64,000 nucleotides of DNA from Taxawa tesnikishii (nom. ined.) (Eukaryota > Ascomycota > Dothideomycetes > Dothideales), in the NCBI GenBank assembly GCA_030247885.1, contig JAPDRO010000008.1, positions 558,001 to 622,000 of the forward strand. The letters run 5' to 3'. The position numbers and the translations under genes were made by a program. Shown piece by piece: positions 10,003 to 21,155 of this stretch (positions are counted from its first letter, which is position 1; every line of letters starts with the position of its first letter). The notes under the pieces are model-generated. The model ran no database searches. It worked only from the letters and a program-made list of their open reading frames with translations, and had not been told where the DNA came from.

Positions 10003-11739
10003 CTAGTAACGTGAGGGATCAGGTGCAAAGCTCAGGACGCGAATCGCCTTGATCGCGAAGAGCCTAGGACGAGGCTCGGTACTGGGACGATACACAATGT
10101 TATCAAAATCTCTGTACCTGTCGTCGGCACGATCCCAGCCTATCGTCTGTGGTGTGTTGCATGTCAGCACAGCACTGCGTTATACAAGGTAGAAACGGAA
10201 AGTAACAGACGCATGAAATGATGACTCGAGAAAGGTAGGGAGCGACAGCCTTACCGCATACGTGGCCATGATACAGTCATCGTACAATGCCATGAAGCTA
10301 ACCGGCGTCCCAAATTGCGGTGCCGAGCTCGTGCTTGCTGCGTACATTGGCCTCTGGGTTTTGCCAGGTGCGTCGACCTTTAGCGGGATATCACCATCGT
10401 CATCGAGCGTCACGACGTACACCATGTCCGCAACCTCGAACAGCACGCGTCCGTCCTTGACCGACAGCCATCCACCGAGGTCGAACGTTGACCCACCGTC
10501 ATATGCGCACTCGAGCAGCGCAGAAGTGGCCGCAAGCGAGGGTGGAGATTGCAGTGCACGACGCCAGTCTGAGCATACCATCATCCGGTTGCTGCGAGAG
10601 ACACCCACCATGATGTTGCCGTAGAGCATACCGGCACCCCATTCGTCGTCTTCGAGGACGGGCCGCACTCCGACGTGCTCTTCACCGGGGTGCGGGCCTG
10701 TCTCCAGGTGGAGGGATTCAAACCGGTGGGCATGAGGGTGTTGGGGCGGGAAGAGAGTTGCGGTGCGGCCGTGGCTGCCAGGCACAAGAGAACCTGTATG
10801 TTCGAAGGGGTGTTCGATGTGGAAGAGCTCGGTACAGTGCTTGGGGTCCAAGACGCCTAGCAGAGCACCCTAGCGTATGGTATCAGCGAGAAAACGAGGA
10901 AGGCAAAGTGCGAAACTCACCGTGTCCTTTGAGTGGACGTGGTAACCCGCTGTTCCCATTGAATACAGAACCACGTGCTCGTTCTGGTCCAGGTGTCCGA
11001 TGGCTCCATGCTCAATGTCTAGGCGCTTCTTCAGTTGTGGAGGATCTCTGGCCATATCGTAGACGAATCCGTAGCCTTCCGAGGAAACGACGCAGAGAGT
11101 GTTGTACGACAGCTGAAAGCCTCTCGTCTCGCATCCGTGATGAAGTACTGCCATACGGCGGAACACGCCTCGTGCACCCTCATCCGCTTCCCAGACCTCC
11201 AGCGCATTTCCCTCTCTGTCCCACACGGCCGTCCCGTCTTGGTATTCCAGATGCGCATATGGCCGGACTTCATCGTGCGAAAGACTCCACAGCAGTCTGC
11301 CATTGTCCATGTCTGTAACGTTGACTCCACCAGACTGTGATGTAGACACAACGAACCGCCTCTTGAAATCGGGCTTGAAGCGCCAAACAGAATCATTGCC
11401 GATTTGATATATAGATTCCCGCGTCATTGGCCGTGAGCTTGCCCATGTTCGGCGAAGCAACGTTTGTCTCTTGCAGAGGTCCTTGAACGTAGTGACACCG
11501 TCAAAGTACTTAGCGAACGACTTCAACTCGGATAGAAAAGAGAAGTTACAGGCAGAGGTCGGATGTTCTGTTTTAGACGGAGCAGAGTAGATCAAGTCCT
11601 GGTGTACAGTGTCGATGAACTCGTGCCACGGCTTGGATGCGCGCGTGAGCGACGCCAGACCGGAGGCAGGGACGAATTCAAGTATGCGAAGGACCAGCTC
11701 GGCAGGGAGTGCTACCAGGGGATCAAAACGTGGCGCCAT
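10003..11739 (-). CDS. F-box protein with a propeller-like C-terminal body
   Basis: Three exons: 10921-11739, 10255-10869 and 10003-10146. The introns are 51 nt (GTGAGT...GATACCATACGCTAG) and 108 nt (GTAAGG...CACCACAG), both phase 0. The product has 525 aa. Residues about 3-45 form an F-box (FDPLVALPAELVLRILEFVP, then a SLTRASKPWHEFI helix). The remainder is beta-rich with repeated turns such as SGGVNVTDMDNGRLLWSLSHD, consistent with a WD-like propeller that reads a substrate for SCF ubiquitin ligation. The target is unknown. An ATG 45 codons upstream (11874) is in frame, but the extra N-terminus looks like translated UTR; F-box proteins of this type usually start close to the F-box. Confidence 0.75.
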
Positions 11740-12817
11740 GTCATGTTGTGCAGAAGTGTCTGGCCTGGCAGGAGCGTCAGAAACGGGATAGTCGTACCGG
11801 TACCGGCTTGAAACATGTGTAGCAGAGATGAGCAATAGGAAGGATGTCGATGAGTGGAAGCCATTGACCAGCAACTAAGATTCGAGGTTCTCACATGTTG
11901 AGCACAGAGCGTTGTTCGGGCTGTTGCTTTAACCAGACCAGCGCGGGAAGAAGTACTCCAACGAGAAGATAAGTGTGGGTATTAGTAGAAACCTGCCTGC
12001 CTGGATGAATGTAACTTGTAGAACCGACAATCAACAGATGGATAAGCGATAAGGAATGACGTCACGTGCTTGAATACCCAACGAAAGACTTTCGCAATAC
12101 CGATTATCCTCACAGTCTTCATTGAGAATGCAACAATGTATTGAGCACAGTCAGTGCAAATCGTCGCACCAACTGTTAGACGCTAGCACGATGCTTTCGT
12201 GGCCTCAGGAGATGCATATATTGGTACTGGAACGTCGCCCGGCTGTTCCTGCAGGAGAGTCTTCCAGAACCACGGACGGTCGCGTTGCGTCTTCGCACTC
12301 ATTCAACTCTCGCAAGAAAACGAAATGAAGCAACACCCGGAGATGTTGTTTGAGGGATCCCAGACCAAGACGCCGCTATCAGTGCGACTTCGATCTCGTC
12401 GGCAGACGCGTCCTCATCTGAAGAGCCACAGTGCAACCCTATCAGCTCTGGAGCACGTTTCAAGCAAATGTACGCGAGCTGTTCTGCAGGCCATGCCTCG
12501 ACGTGCCGATAAGCATTTCCCTCCAAAGATCGGACAGCACCGGTGACGGGAACCAGCCCAGGCTCAGGACTCGCTCCATCCATCCCACAAACGTGTTCTA
12601 GAAAGACGCCAAAGATAAGCTGGTACTACTCGAGCAATTGGCTCCTGATCGGCTCCAAGTCGTTCGGCCGGATCAGCCCTGAACCTTTGTTCCTGTATGA
12701 GCTTAATGCGCAACCACACGTTGTCAGCTATATGTTGAGAGATATGTAAGGGCCCCGGTTGTTCTCTCCTTGTGCTGCGTTGCTCTGCCATCGTCTTCTC
12801 TCCATCGTTGAACACTT
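11740..12817. other. Intergenic, no intact gene; composite CRE/E-box site
   Basis: A 1.1-kb stretch upstream of the F-box gene and of the NCS1 relic. TGACGTCACGTG, an overlapping CRE and CACGTG E-box, lies at 12057-12068. Small open frames have no domain. The part next to 12818 may include more decayed sequence of the permease locus, but I cannot show it. Confidence 0.45.
12057..12068. promoter_or_regulatory. Overlapping CRE (TGACGTCA) and E-box (CACGTG)
   Basis: A palindromic bZIP site directly overlaps a palindromic bHLH/bZIP site, about 320 bp upstream of the F-box start codon. Both are established fungal factor-binding motifs. Function here is only inferred. Confidence 0.35.
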
Positions 12818-13507
12818 ATGGGAGACGTCCTAAACCTTCAATTGACACTCATGACGAAATACGTGCCAACACTGCGCGTGTTCTCGAAGCAGACTATCAA
12901 GGAGCGATACACCTCCGTGAAAGCATGGCAACTTCCAAAGCAGGAGAGCGCATTGGCGCCCGAGTATGTATGGACGAACAAAGACATGGATCCCGTCGGC
13001 AAGGAAGATCAAACTTGGACGCTGTGGACTTGGGTGGCCTATTGGGCTACTGATACAATCAACTTGGGAACATGGGAGACAGCCTCTTCAAGCTCGCCGT
13101 TGGACTCGCTTGGCGCGGTGCAATTCCCATTATGGTCGTCGGTACATTCTGCGTCGCTATCCCCATGTGATATCCTCATTGAATGGAACAAGACTGGTCA
13201 TGGCGGTCGCGCGGCCGCCTTCTTTGCAGCACTGTCATGGTACATTGCCCAAGTCGGCACGAACGTCACCGCTAACTCAATCTCTGCGGCCGACGATCTT
13301 ACTGTGCCCGTACTGTGCAAGGGTTGGCCCAACAAAGAAGCCGAGATCAGATACACATGTCGATGGAGTTAAGATTCTGGAGGGGAAGGGCAGGGATGAG
13401 GAGGGTGCTACCGTTGGGGCAGTGAGTGGTACGGAGAAGAATCCGAACTCGGAGAAGGAGTTTGGGAACGTCGACGTGGTTCATTCACGCAAGGACTACA
13501 AGATCTG
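12818..13507 (+). pseudogene. Decayed NCS1 nucleobase/allantoin-type permease
   Basis: The first 90 codons read like the N-terminus of fungal NCS1 transporters, with VWTNKDMDPVGKEDQTWT and the hallmark WATDTINLGTWETASS. The frame then shifts, and the neighbouring frame continues with LAWRGAIPIMVVGTFCVAIPM (13100-13168) until a stop. The next recognisable piece, GGRAAAFFAALSWYIAQVG then TNVTANSISAADDLTV (about 13202-13308), belongs to the later transmembrane helices. Some 250 residues between them are absent. The end of the transporter is again missing, and only a short charged tail ending RKDYKI remains before a stop at 13505-13507. At least one frameshift, one stop and two internal deletions make this a non-functional remnant. 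The intact protein would have about 550-600 residues. Confidence 0.85.
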
Positions 13508-13904
13508 AGCCAGCTGGAGACTGTCCACTTCTAAATTTCCTTTTGTTCTGAAGAGGTTGGGAAAGAAGATGCACTCGCTCGCTTTGTCTAGGTAGAGTGC
13601 CCTTTTCACAGGTAGAGTGTTTCCCTTTATTGTCTGTGACCTTTTGTTCACTTGAGGCTTGTCAAATCTCGAGTCCTGTCGTGCTTTCTTATTCACTATG
13701 GGGTGCCGCGTACAATTGTTTGTTCTTTGTTCACCAATGCATTGCAAGAGCTAGGCTTCGTTCATGATTTGACGACCATTACAAAACAAGTAACCACATT
13801 AATTCTTCCAGTAGCATCTCTCCCTCCCCAAACTAATCCACAAACCCAGTTTTCAGAGTCAACAACAGCACAAAACTAATACACAAAATTCAGGATCGCA
13901 CAAC
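13508..13904. promoter_or_regulatory. Promoter/5' UTR of the lactonase-like gene
   Basis: A 397-bp spacer between the permease relic and the next start codon. It ends in an A/C-rich leader (CAACAACAGCACAAAAC...) typical of fungal 5' UTRs. No gene is seen. Confidence 0.5.
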
Positions 13905-15074
13905 ATGGCATCCAAGATCGCTCTCTTTGCCGCTCTCATCGGCGCCGCCTTCTCTGCTCCCACGAGCGCTCCCAGCACTTCCAGCACTTCCAGCACTTCC
14001 AACACTTCCACCTACGCGTGTCCCTGCATGACGAATGCCGTTGCAAGCAACAGCAGCGCCCTGGCGGCCACTGTAACCGGCGTCAACCTCAACCTCCCGT
14101 CGACTGCATTCGGCTCTGCCATCGAGGGCGTCTCCGTTAACCACAAAGGTGATGTCTTTGCGGTCGACTTCCGCAACGGCAGCCAACACGGTCCGGCGCT
14201 CACCTACGGCTACTTCCACAAGACCAACACTGGCACGCGCAACATCCTCAACGGCAGCAATCCTCTGATGGCTATCCAGAACGACAGCCCCAATGTTCCT
14301 CTGCTCGCCGGCGCACGTTTCCTCTCCGACGGAAGCGTCCTCTTGACCGACGCGAACAACTCTCGCGTTCTCCGCGCCAACGACATCGATGGCCGCGATA
14401 CCTACACCTACTGCTCCGACCCCAAGATGCTTCAACCCAACGACCTCGCCCTGAACAGCAAGCGCGAGTCAATCATCTACCTCTCAGGCCAAAACTACAG
14501 CCTGGACACCACCGCAGGCGTGTCCGGCGACCTCTGGACCTGCGACGGCAGCATCGCGACCAAGTTCCCCTCCAGCATCCTCAAAGCCGCCGACATCCAC
14601 CGCACCAACGGCATCGAGACGAGCCACTGCGGCCAATACCTCTACCTATCATCGGCCAAGAACGTCAACGGCACCGTCACCTCGAACAAGATCTTCCGGT
14701 TCGAGATCGCAAAGAACGGCTCCCTGGCGCGCAAGGCGCCCACTCTCTTCCACGACTTCATCGACACCGCGGCCGTGGACATCGACGCCATGCGCGTCGA
14801 CGTCTGCGGCAACCTATTCGTCACCCGCAACGGCAACGGCACCATCGCTCAGCTCTCGCCCGAGGGCAAGCTGCTCAAGACCATCGTCTTGCCCGGTATG
14901 GGCGGCCCGAGCAGCCTCGAGTTCGGCGGAAGGGACGGGAAGACGCTGTTCGCGGTCGGAAAGTGCGCGGCGCCTGACGCGACGGTGGGATGTGCCGCGA
15001 GCTGGGAGGCGGAGGTGCCGGGCAGGGCGTGGGCGAGGCTGCAGCAACACAAGCGCGAGCCCGCTGCTATATGA
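13905..15074 (+). CDS. Secreted SMP-30/gluconolactonase-like beta-propeller protein
   Basis: Single exon of 389 aa. Residues 1-17 (MASKIALFAALIGAAFS) form a signal peptide, followed by a Ser/Thr spacer built from 9-nt repeats (APSTSSTSSTSNTST). The body shows the repeated blades of the SGL/lactonase fold: GVSVNHKGDVFAVDF, FLSDGSVLLTDANNSRVL, GQYLYLSSAKNVNG, MRVDVCGNLFVTRNGNGTIA and SPEGKLLKTIVLP. Many NxS/T sites suggest glycosylation. The family hydrolyses sugar or other lactones using a divalent metal. The substrate here is unknown, and a non-enzymatic strictosidine-synthase-like role is possible. The last 25 residues are charged and probably not part of the fold. Confidence 0.85.
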   Translation: MASKIALFAALIGAAFSAPTSAPSTSSTSSTSNTSTYACPCMTNAVASNSSALAATVTGVNLNLPSTAFGSAIEGVSVNHKGDVFAVDFRNGSQHGPALTYGYFHKTNTGTRNILNGSNPLMAIQNDSPNVPLLAGARFLSDGSVLLTDANNSRVLRANDIDGRDTYTYCSDPKMLQPNDLALNSKRESIIYLSGQNYSLDTTAGVSGDLWTCDGSIATKFPSSILKAADIHRTNGIETSHCGQYLYLSSAKNVNGTVTSNKIFRFEIAKNGSLARKAPTLFHDFIDTAAVDIDAMRVDVCGNLFVTRNGNGTIAQLSPEGKLLKTIVLPGMGGPSSLEFGGRDGKTLFAVGKCAAPDATVGCAASWEAEVPGRAWARLQQHKREPAAI

Positions 15075-15453
15075 GATCACACCTGCCTGCAATTTGGCGC
15101 TTTCGGTGCGGGAATTGATGGCAGTCATCTTCCAGGAAGGCGCTCCGCCGGAGAACGACGGAGGCGGACTACATGCCCGGGTTCTGTGGCATTGGACGTA
15201 AGCGGTAGATCTCTGAGCGGTCACGGTTTTTTGAGGTGGCTCTCAAGAGGTTAGTGGCTTGTTCATGAACGATCACGGTTTTTTGGGGGATATTTTTAGA
15301 AGTCGGTAGTTTGCATAACACAACTCAGTTAATTAGTCGTGTTCAAACACTATTCGAAAAACCACAAAGGTGCATCCAAAACGTGATGTCGATGTATGTA
15401 CGTTTCTTTTCCAAATTTCCAAGCCCGTCCAATGTACATGACAGAACTGTATG
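15075..15453. other. Convergent 3' spacer with twin TCACGGTTTTTTG motifs
   Basis: A 379-bp gap between the lactonase-like gene and the HD hydrolase gene. It contains two nearly identical 15-bp blocks at 15219 and 15271. No gene is seen. Confidence 0.5.
15219..15285. repeat. Two near-identical 15-bp direct repeats
   Basis: GGTCACGGTTTTTTG at 15219-15233 and GATCACGGTTTTTTG at 15271-15285 differ at one base and lie 52 bp apart in a 3' spacer. The T6 tracts could belong to termination signals. Confidence 0.8.
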
Positions 15454-16509
15454 TTAGTCGTATGGCTCCATGAGTTTGTTGTTTGCCACGTCGTGTGAGA
15501 AGCCCTCCAGCGCTGTAGTATGGCACCAGGGCTTTGCGTCGATCTCAGCATCGATCGTTTGGGAGAAGCACGACGACCACTTCAGGCGCGGGTGCTGCTC
15601 TACCACTTGTTTGATGACGTCTTCATGAATGAGATGGGGTTGCCAGCCCATGTTGTCTGCGCCTCTCAGTCAGATTGCTTCCACGTCGGCGGGCTGATTC
15701 GACATTCACCCACCAAACTCTGTGGCGATTTGGACCAGTTGGCCCATTCTCGAGATCGTGCCCGTCTCACCCGGATCCTGGTGGCGGATAATGGCCTCGC
15801 AGACACTCTCGGCTTGAGACTTTGGGGCGCCAAATGACTGCAGCTGCTGAAGAGCGATGAAGCCGCCTTGGAATTCAAAGGACATCTCTGTCGCTTGTCT
15901 GTTCTCAGGAGTCGTGCCAATGTCGTGGAAAAGGCACGTAAGCGCCCAGGTTTCAAAGAACGAATCTTTTGCCTGGGAGATCCACGATGGGAAGTGCTGG
16001 CTGACCATGGTGTGACCTGAAAGAGTCAAATCGAGGTTGGAATGCTGTTCATGTTGTTCATATCATTCATGCTGATATGATGGCCTGCAATAGCGTGGAC
16101 ACATCACTAGCCACTCAATGCTCCCGACACGCCGACAGTTCAATGGCAATTTCAAAGGTACGGAACGGACCGTTCGTCCGCCGGATGACCTGTTGGACAC
16201 GCTGAAGTCTTTTCAAGATCGGGTATGAAACTCACCATAGCAATACACCCGCAGGCTGTGGTTGTACGTCTCTTGCGGCAAGACACCTTTGACATAGTCT
16301 TGCGCTTTCTGAACCACATCCGTCTTTGGCCAAATCTCTTTGAAGCTCACCTCGACAGAGGTCGTTTTCGCGCTGGGTCTGTCCTCGGCGGAAACGTTCC
16401 TTGTGTCTACATCCTTTGCGGATGGGGCAGATGGAATGTTTGACCTGTTGCGAGGAACAGCCGGCCAACCATATTCTTGGCCATAGGTGTCCGAGCGTGT
16501 CTTCGGCAT
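15454..16509 (-). CDS. Cyanamide hydratase-like HD-domain hydrolase
   Basis: Three exons: 16236-16509, 15714-16016 and 15454-15656. The introns are 219 nt (GTGAGT...CTTTCAG) and 57 nt (GTGGGT...GCGCAG), and the sum (780 nt) divides by three. The product has 259 aa. It carries the HD-superfamily metal ligands in the order seen in fungal urea hydro-lyases: NHSLRVYCYG, then TCLFHDIGT (the HD pair), then SVCEAIIRHQD. The end motif LEGFSHDVANN also fits. Members convert cyanamide to urea (Myrothecium Cah, yeast Ddi2/3) or act on other nitrile-like compounds. The N-terminal 60 residues are low-complexity. The first intron is the longest confirmed one in this neighbourhood, so a missed small exon inside it cannot be excluded. 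Confidence 0.85.
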
Positions 16510-17427
16510 TATGGTAATTGTCGTATGTACATGTACAGTATGCTGTTGTATGAGTCGAGGGTTTCAGAGCCTCAATGGGGGAATTGACAACGGCAATTCC
16601 GATGACATCACTCACTGTGTTGTTGACGAGTGTTTTCGTACTCCGTCTATTAACCTTCTGCATTACTATCTCGGCAATCGGCTTCTCATTCCTATCTTCC
16701 AATATGGCCAGTCTTGATGCGCTCTGCTATACCGTAGAGTCAGAATACTCGGCAGGCCTTCGAGCAGAGATCATACACCTGGCTCCCTGTACAGATGCAG
16801 GGTCTCAATGCGCCTTGATATGGTCCGCCGTCATTGCAACCTCAAACACCTGGGAGGGGAAAGTTTAGATTCGGGACACCGGATATGAGAGACAACCTTG
16901 AATCCATATGGTTCTAGTTGTGCTGGGCCGGCATGATCGCGGATTCCAATGATAGCCCTGAACAACGAGTGGCCTATATCGTTCGTGCTATAAAGCAACC
17001 GTGATGCATTATCTCGCCCTACTGGTGATGATGCGGCCATTGCATGGACAGTTGGAAGTGAACGGTCCTTTAGTGAAGCTCGGGCGAATTTCCGCTGAAG
17101 CCGTATGATGCTCAAACAGACCTAAACCAGAACTCAACCAGGACTCAATAAAGTTCAATTAAAGTATCCTATCCACTGCCGGCTCCTTCGAGTATCAACC
17201 GCGTACAATAGCGGAAACACTCGAACGCCGTATACCAGTCTTCGGAACTGAGTTTTCTGTTCTTGGTAGACTCCTCATCCCACAGGACGGTCAGAAAGAG
17301 GCGGTCATTACCCATCTGACTGGCACGGTTTTCTTGCCGGAATACAGCGTCTTGTGCCTTCTTCCACTTCCTCTAGTTTGGCCGTTTCTGCACACAGCCA
17401 CGCAGGTCTTGCAGCTTCTACCGCCGC
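16510..17427. other. Intergenic, no gene seen
   Basis: A 918-bp spacer upstream of the HD hydrolase gene and downstream of the TPR-like gene. Open frames of up to about 150 codons occur on both strands, but none shows family motifs, C-rich third positions or supported splicing. Confidence 0.45.
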
Positions 17428-18971
17428 TCATGCCTCCAGCTCTTGCAGCGCCACTTCAGCCAAGCGCTCATACTTTGCCGCATCGAACCTTGGTCGCTGC
17501 CATACCCTCGCCCTGCCCTCCTCGACCCGCTTGGCCTTCGCGGCTTGCTTAGTGTCGGGGGAGGAGAGGGACCAGTAACTCCTACCCTGTGGGATTTGTT
17601 TCTCCGCCTTGTTAGCTTCGCCACCTTCGTCTCGTGGTTTTGGCAAGGGAGACGAGAAGAAGGCGGGCTCGCGGGCCCTCTGTGACTTGCGCTGTTGACG
17701 CTCGGCTTGCGCGGCCAGGGTTTGGGATTGCAGGGTTCGCAAAAGGGTTAGATGAGTATTGAGTTGGACGAAGAGACCGGAAAAGTGCGTTGTGAGAGGC
17801 GTGGTGTTGCTTTCTATAGGGAAAGTGCTTGCGTCAGATCAGGTTCCTCAGACTGCAGCCCGGGGAGTGAAGGAGTTTGCTGTTGACCAGGGTTCCAGCT
17901 CTCGGAGCAGGTAAAATTGGTAGGGATTGAGCCGCCTTGTGACGGTAGCGGTGATGCAGCGCGCGATTGATCGTAGGCGAGTATTGGCATGCCATGCTGA
18001 TCATCATGCTCTGCCTGCCGTACTGGGGAGTCGAGGAACTCTTGACTTAGCTCACTCATTGATGCTGAGTCTGATGTGGAGAATGACGCGGAGCGCGTGC
18101 GATCTGGTATTCCATGAGAGAAGGTCGCAAGAAGGTTGACACTCGCTTCGGATCGCTGGATGCGATCTGATGTTAGTGTTCTCGATGATTGGGTGGTAGG
18201 AGCTAGAAGGGAACGTCTTGCACGTGGGTCACGAGCGAAAGCACGGGTCGGTGTTTGAGTCTCCTCGAAGCTATTGTGGCTTTCCAGATCGGGGAACTCT
18301 GAAGGTTGTTGTATCTCCCTGAAATTGCCATGGCTCGATAAATTCTCAATGTCCGAGGAAAGCTCGAGGTTTCTTGGTGATTGAGTGGTGTGAGAGGCTG
18401 ACGTTGGCAAGAAGGTGAAAAGCTCTGGCGAGCGGTCATAATCGCTACGGGGAACTGCGGCGCTTCCGGTGTGCTGTGGGGCCAATTCAAAGGACAAGGG
18501 AGTCTGCGGGTAACCAGAATGGCCTGCCTGCATACGCAATGCGTCGTTGTTCGCCATGGACCGCTGTAGAATCTCAAGGTACCGCAAGGCTTCCACATAC
18601 AGTGCTTCGGCTGAGGCGATGGTGGCCAGTTTCGCAGAAGAGGAATCGTGCATCAACTGCGCTTGACAGTCGTGCGACATGGCTGCGTAGAAGTTGAGGA
18701 AGAGACCCTCTACAGTGTTCGACTGCTGAGTGTCAGAAGGACGATTGGAGAGACGATGTGTGGCGCCCACCTCCGCGTTGAGTAAAGCAAGCGCTGATTG
18801 ACATTGTTGGATGCATTGCTGGTAGCGACGCTCAAGGAAAAGGCCCTTGACGTGGTGGAGCTCGAACGGATAAATTGGCGTGATGCGGACAGCAGGCGTG
18901 TTGTTTGAACGGTCTCCTTGCTGCATGTTCTTGGGTAGAGGGACTTTGCTTGCGCCGGGTGTCATCGCCAT
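17428..18971 (-). CDS. Conserved ascomycete TPR-like protein, one apparent frameshift
   Basis: Start ATG at 18971 (AAAGATGGCG), stop at 17428, no intron. The product would be 514 aa once a single base is restored. The N-terminal 130 residues form a helical repeat region (IYPFELHHVKGLFLERRYQQ, NFYAAMSHDCQAQLMHDSSS, AEALYVEALRYLEILQR) resembling a tetratricopeptide-like module seen in hypothetical ascomycete proteins. A long Ser/Pro-rich, presumably disordered middle follows, then a conserved helical C-terminus (TTHFSGLFVQLNTHLTLLR, Arg-rich, ending VALQELEA). The frame is lost at the GGG run 17819-17821 (CCC on the coding strand), where the protein continues in the next frame. With one base added the coding length is 1545 nt. 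Function is unknown. Confidence 0.75.
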
Positions 18972-20018
18972 CTTTGAGGACCCAAAAGGCAACACCTTAT
19001 AACGAGTGTGAATCTGAAAGAGTGAGTCAGGGGAACGAGATGAGATCGATGGTTGGTGGTGTTAGGAGGAGAGAAGAGGAGAAAGACGGTAGATGGATGG
19101 GTTCTCTTGACTGTTGTTTGTAGTTGTGCTAGGTAGGAAAGAGACGGGATTTCGATGTGGGAGAACTGATGTGTCAAGACGCGCTAGGACTAGTGAGTTC
19201 GCATGTGAATGAACGAGATGCATGCCTAAAACACCAAAAGGGAAAGTGGTGCGGCCAGCGGGAGACGAGGTATGCAGCACCTTACCAAAGAAACGAGTAG
19301 AGGACGCCTACCATGTCTGTAGGGAAGCAACCACCTCAATCATGAGAGCAGCAGCGAGAAAGCGCAACGCTGTTCATCCCGTACCCACCAACAGTAAAAT
19401 GCCTTCATCTAACGTTCACTTGATCATATTGGTTCACTGGAGGCTGTACATACAAACCCTGCCGCCGCAACAGATAGCCAACTCGGTGCTCTTGACAATC
19501 AACCGGCGCAACTGGCCGTATACTGCGGCAGTAGAGATAGCAGCATCACATCTGCAGCCGCATCGGATATCGTCTTTGGTACTCATTACCCCCAAATTCA
19601 CCACAGACTGTATTGCGTTGATAAGTCGTTCTCTATAGCTATTGGGGCATGATCAAGAGGCGCGACATCTGAGGTATGTCTTCGAGAATGCTACACAGCG
19701 TGCCTTTCCCCTTGACAGATAGAGAGTCAGATGCTCGCTTGAGAATTTATCGCGGACAACGAAACAGCTTGTTCTGAACGTCCTTGAGAGGGAAGAAGGA
19801 AAGTAGAAGAGTAGAGAAGAGTAATGATACCCATTCTATTCGTCGTTCCGAGATGCAACTTGACCCTCCGCTCTTCCATGATTGGCTGAGCCTAAACATC
19901 GATGCCAAGCACAACGTACCTCGTCCAACAAGCAAGAGGAAGAAGAACACAACTTCAAGCACACCAGTGCCACCGCCAACAAACCAACCGCCAACACCTC
20001 CTACCGCCTCCCTACACA
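18972..20018. promoter_or_regulatory. Divergent promoter region, TPR-like gene and NDUFS8
   Basis: A 1.05-kb spacer between two divergent genes. A 138-codon plus-strand open frame (19222-19638) has no domain or coding bias that I trust. The last 150 bp before 20019 are A/C-rich, as in fungal leaders. Confidence 0.45.
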
Positions 20019-20820
20019 ATGGCCACCACCAGGTCTCTCTCCGCGCTGGCACGCAGCAGACCAGCCGCTTCTCTCCTCACCTCCACGCGCGCGCCCCTTC
20101 GGCCCAGCGCTCTTCTCCACCAGCGCCACAAGAGCTGCCATTCCCGAAGGCGCACCACCAAACAACTTCAGACTGCCCACGCCACAGCGATGGAACGACG
20201 ACAAGACCTCGACCTGGGACCGGGCCGGCTCATACTTTCTGCTGGGCGAGATGGTGAGGGGCATGTGGGTTGTGCTCGAGCAGTTTTTCCGACCACCGTG
20301 AGTGTTTTCTCTCTCTCTCTCCGCGTGCGCTCCTCCTCAGCAAAAAAAGAAGAGGTCATACACGAGTGTGTACGTGGCAAGACCGGGTGGCTAATTTTTC
20401 TTTTCTTCTCTTCCGGCACACAGATACACCATCTACTACCCCTTCGAGAAGGGTCCCATCTCCCCCCGCTTCCGTGGCGAACATGCTCTGCGCCGCTATC
20501 CCACTGGTGAGGAGCGTTGCATCGCTTGCAAGCTCTGCGAGGCCATTTGCCCCGCTCAGGCTATTACCATCGAGGCCGAGGAACGCGAGGACGGAAGTCG
20601 ACGGACAACCAGATATGACATTGATATGACCAAGTGCATCTACTGTGGTTACTGCCAGGAGTCTTGCCCCGTCGACGCCATTGTCGAGTCGCCAAACGCA
20701 GAGTACGCCATGGAGACGAGGGAGGAGCTGCTGTATAACAAGGAGAAGCTTCTGGCCAACGGTGACAAGTGGGAGCCAGAGATCGCGGCTCAGGCGAGAG
20801 CGGATGCGCCGTACCGTTAA
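20019..20820 (+). CDS. NDUFS8: Mitochondrial complex I 23-kDa (TYKY) subunit, one apparent frameshift
   Basis: This subunit carries iron-sulfur clusters N6a and N6b in the peripheral arm of NADH:ubiquinone oxidoreductase. Exons are 20019-20297 and 20424-20820, with a 126-nt intron (GTGAGT...CACACAG) that rejoins FFRPP to [11 protein letters not shown]. Both 4Fe-4S motifs are intact: [12 protein letters not shown] and [12 protein letters not shown]. The N-terminus [20 protein letters not shown] is a classic mitochondrial presequence. However, the presequence and the mature part ([16 protein letters not shown] onward) lie in different frames. One extra base somewhere near 20094-20105, a C-rich stretch, explains this and makes the coding length (675 nt, 224 aa) divide by three. 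An alternative start in the mature frame would lose the presequence, so a sequence error is likelier. Confidence 0.92.
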
Positions 20821-21155
20821 GAACCAGCAGGAAACTGGCCAAGTGTCTTGGGCTTGATGTGATTGGCGAGGAGATCAGACAGCTTTCATCGGGGACGTTT
20901 AGTGTAGATGCAACTTTTGTGGCGGGGAGAGATGCAACGTGGGCCGGTCGCCGGAGCACGGGTGAAGGGAAGGGGAAGTGAGATTCAAAGGCCTGCTGTG
21001 CCTCTGTACAGTACCAATCTCATAAAATGACTACGAATCACATTGTTTTTTTGGCAATCATCACACAAGCACCGGCAAGGAAACTGTGGCGGATTGTAGG
21101 TTATCAAAAGCACTCGCTCAGACTAATATTTGCAAGTATATGAAATCAGGTATTC
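20821..21155. other. Convergent 3' spacer
   Basis: A 335-bp gap between the 3' ends of NDUFS8 and the SURF6-like gene. It contains T-rich and AATAAA-like tracts compatible with termination. No gene is seen. Confidence 0.5.

Noticed and set aside
19222-19638. 138-codon plus-strand open frame in a divergent promoter
   Set aside because: No start context, codon bias or domain; it overlaps the expected promoter of two supported genes.
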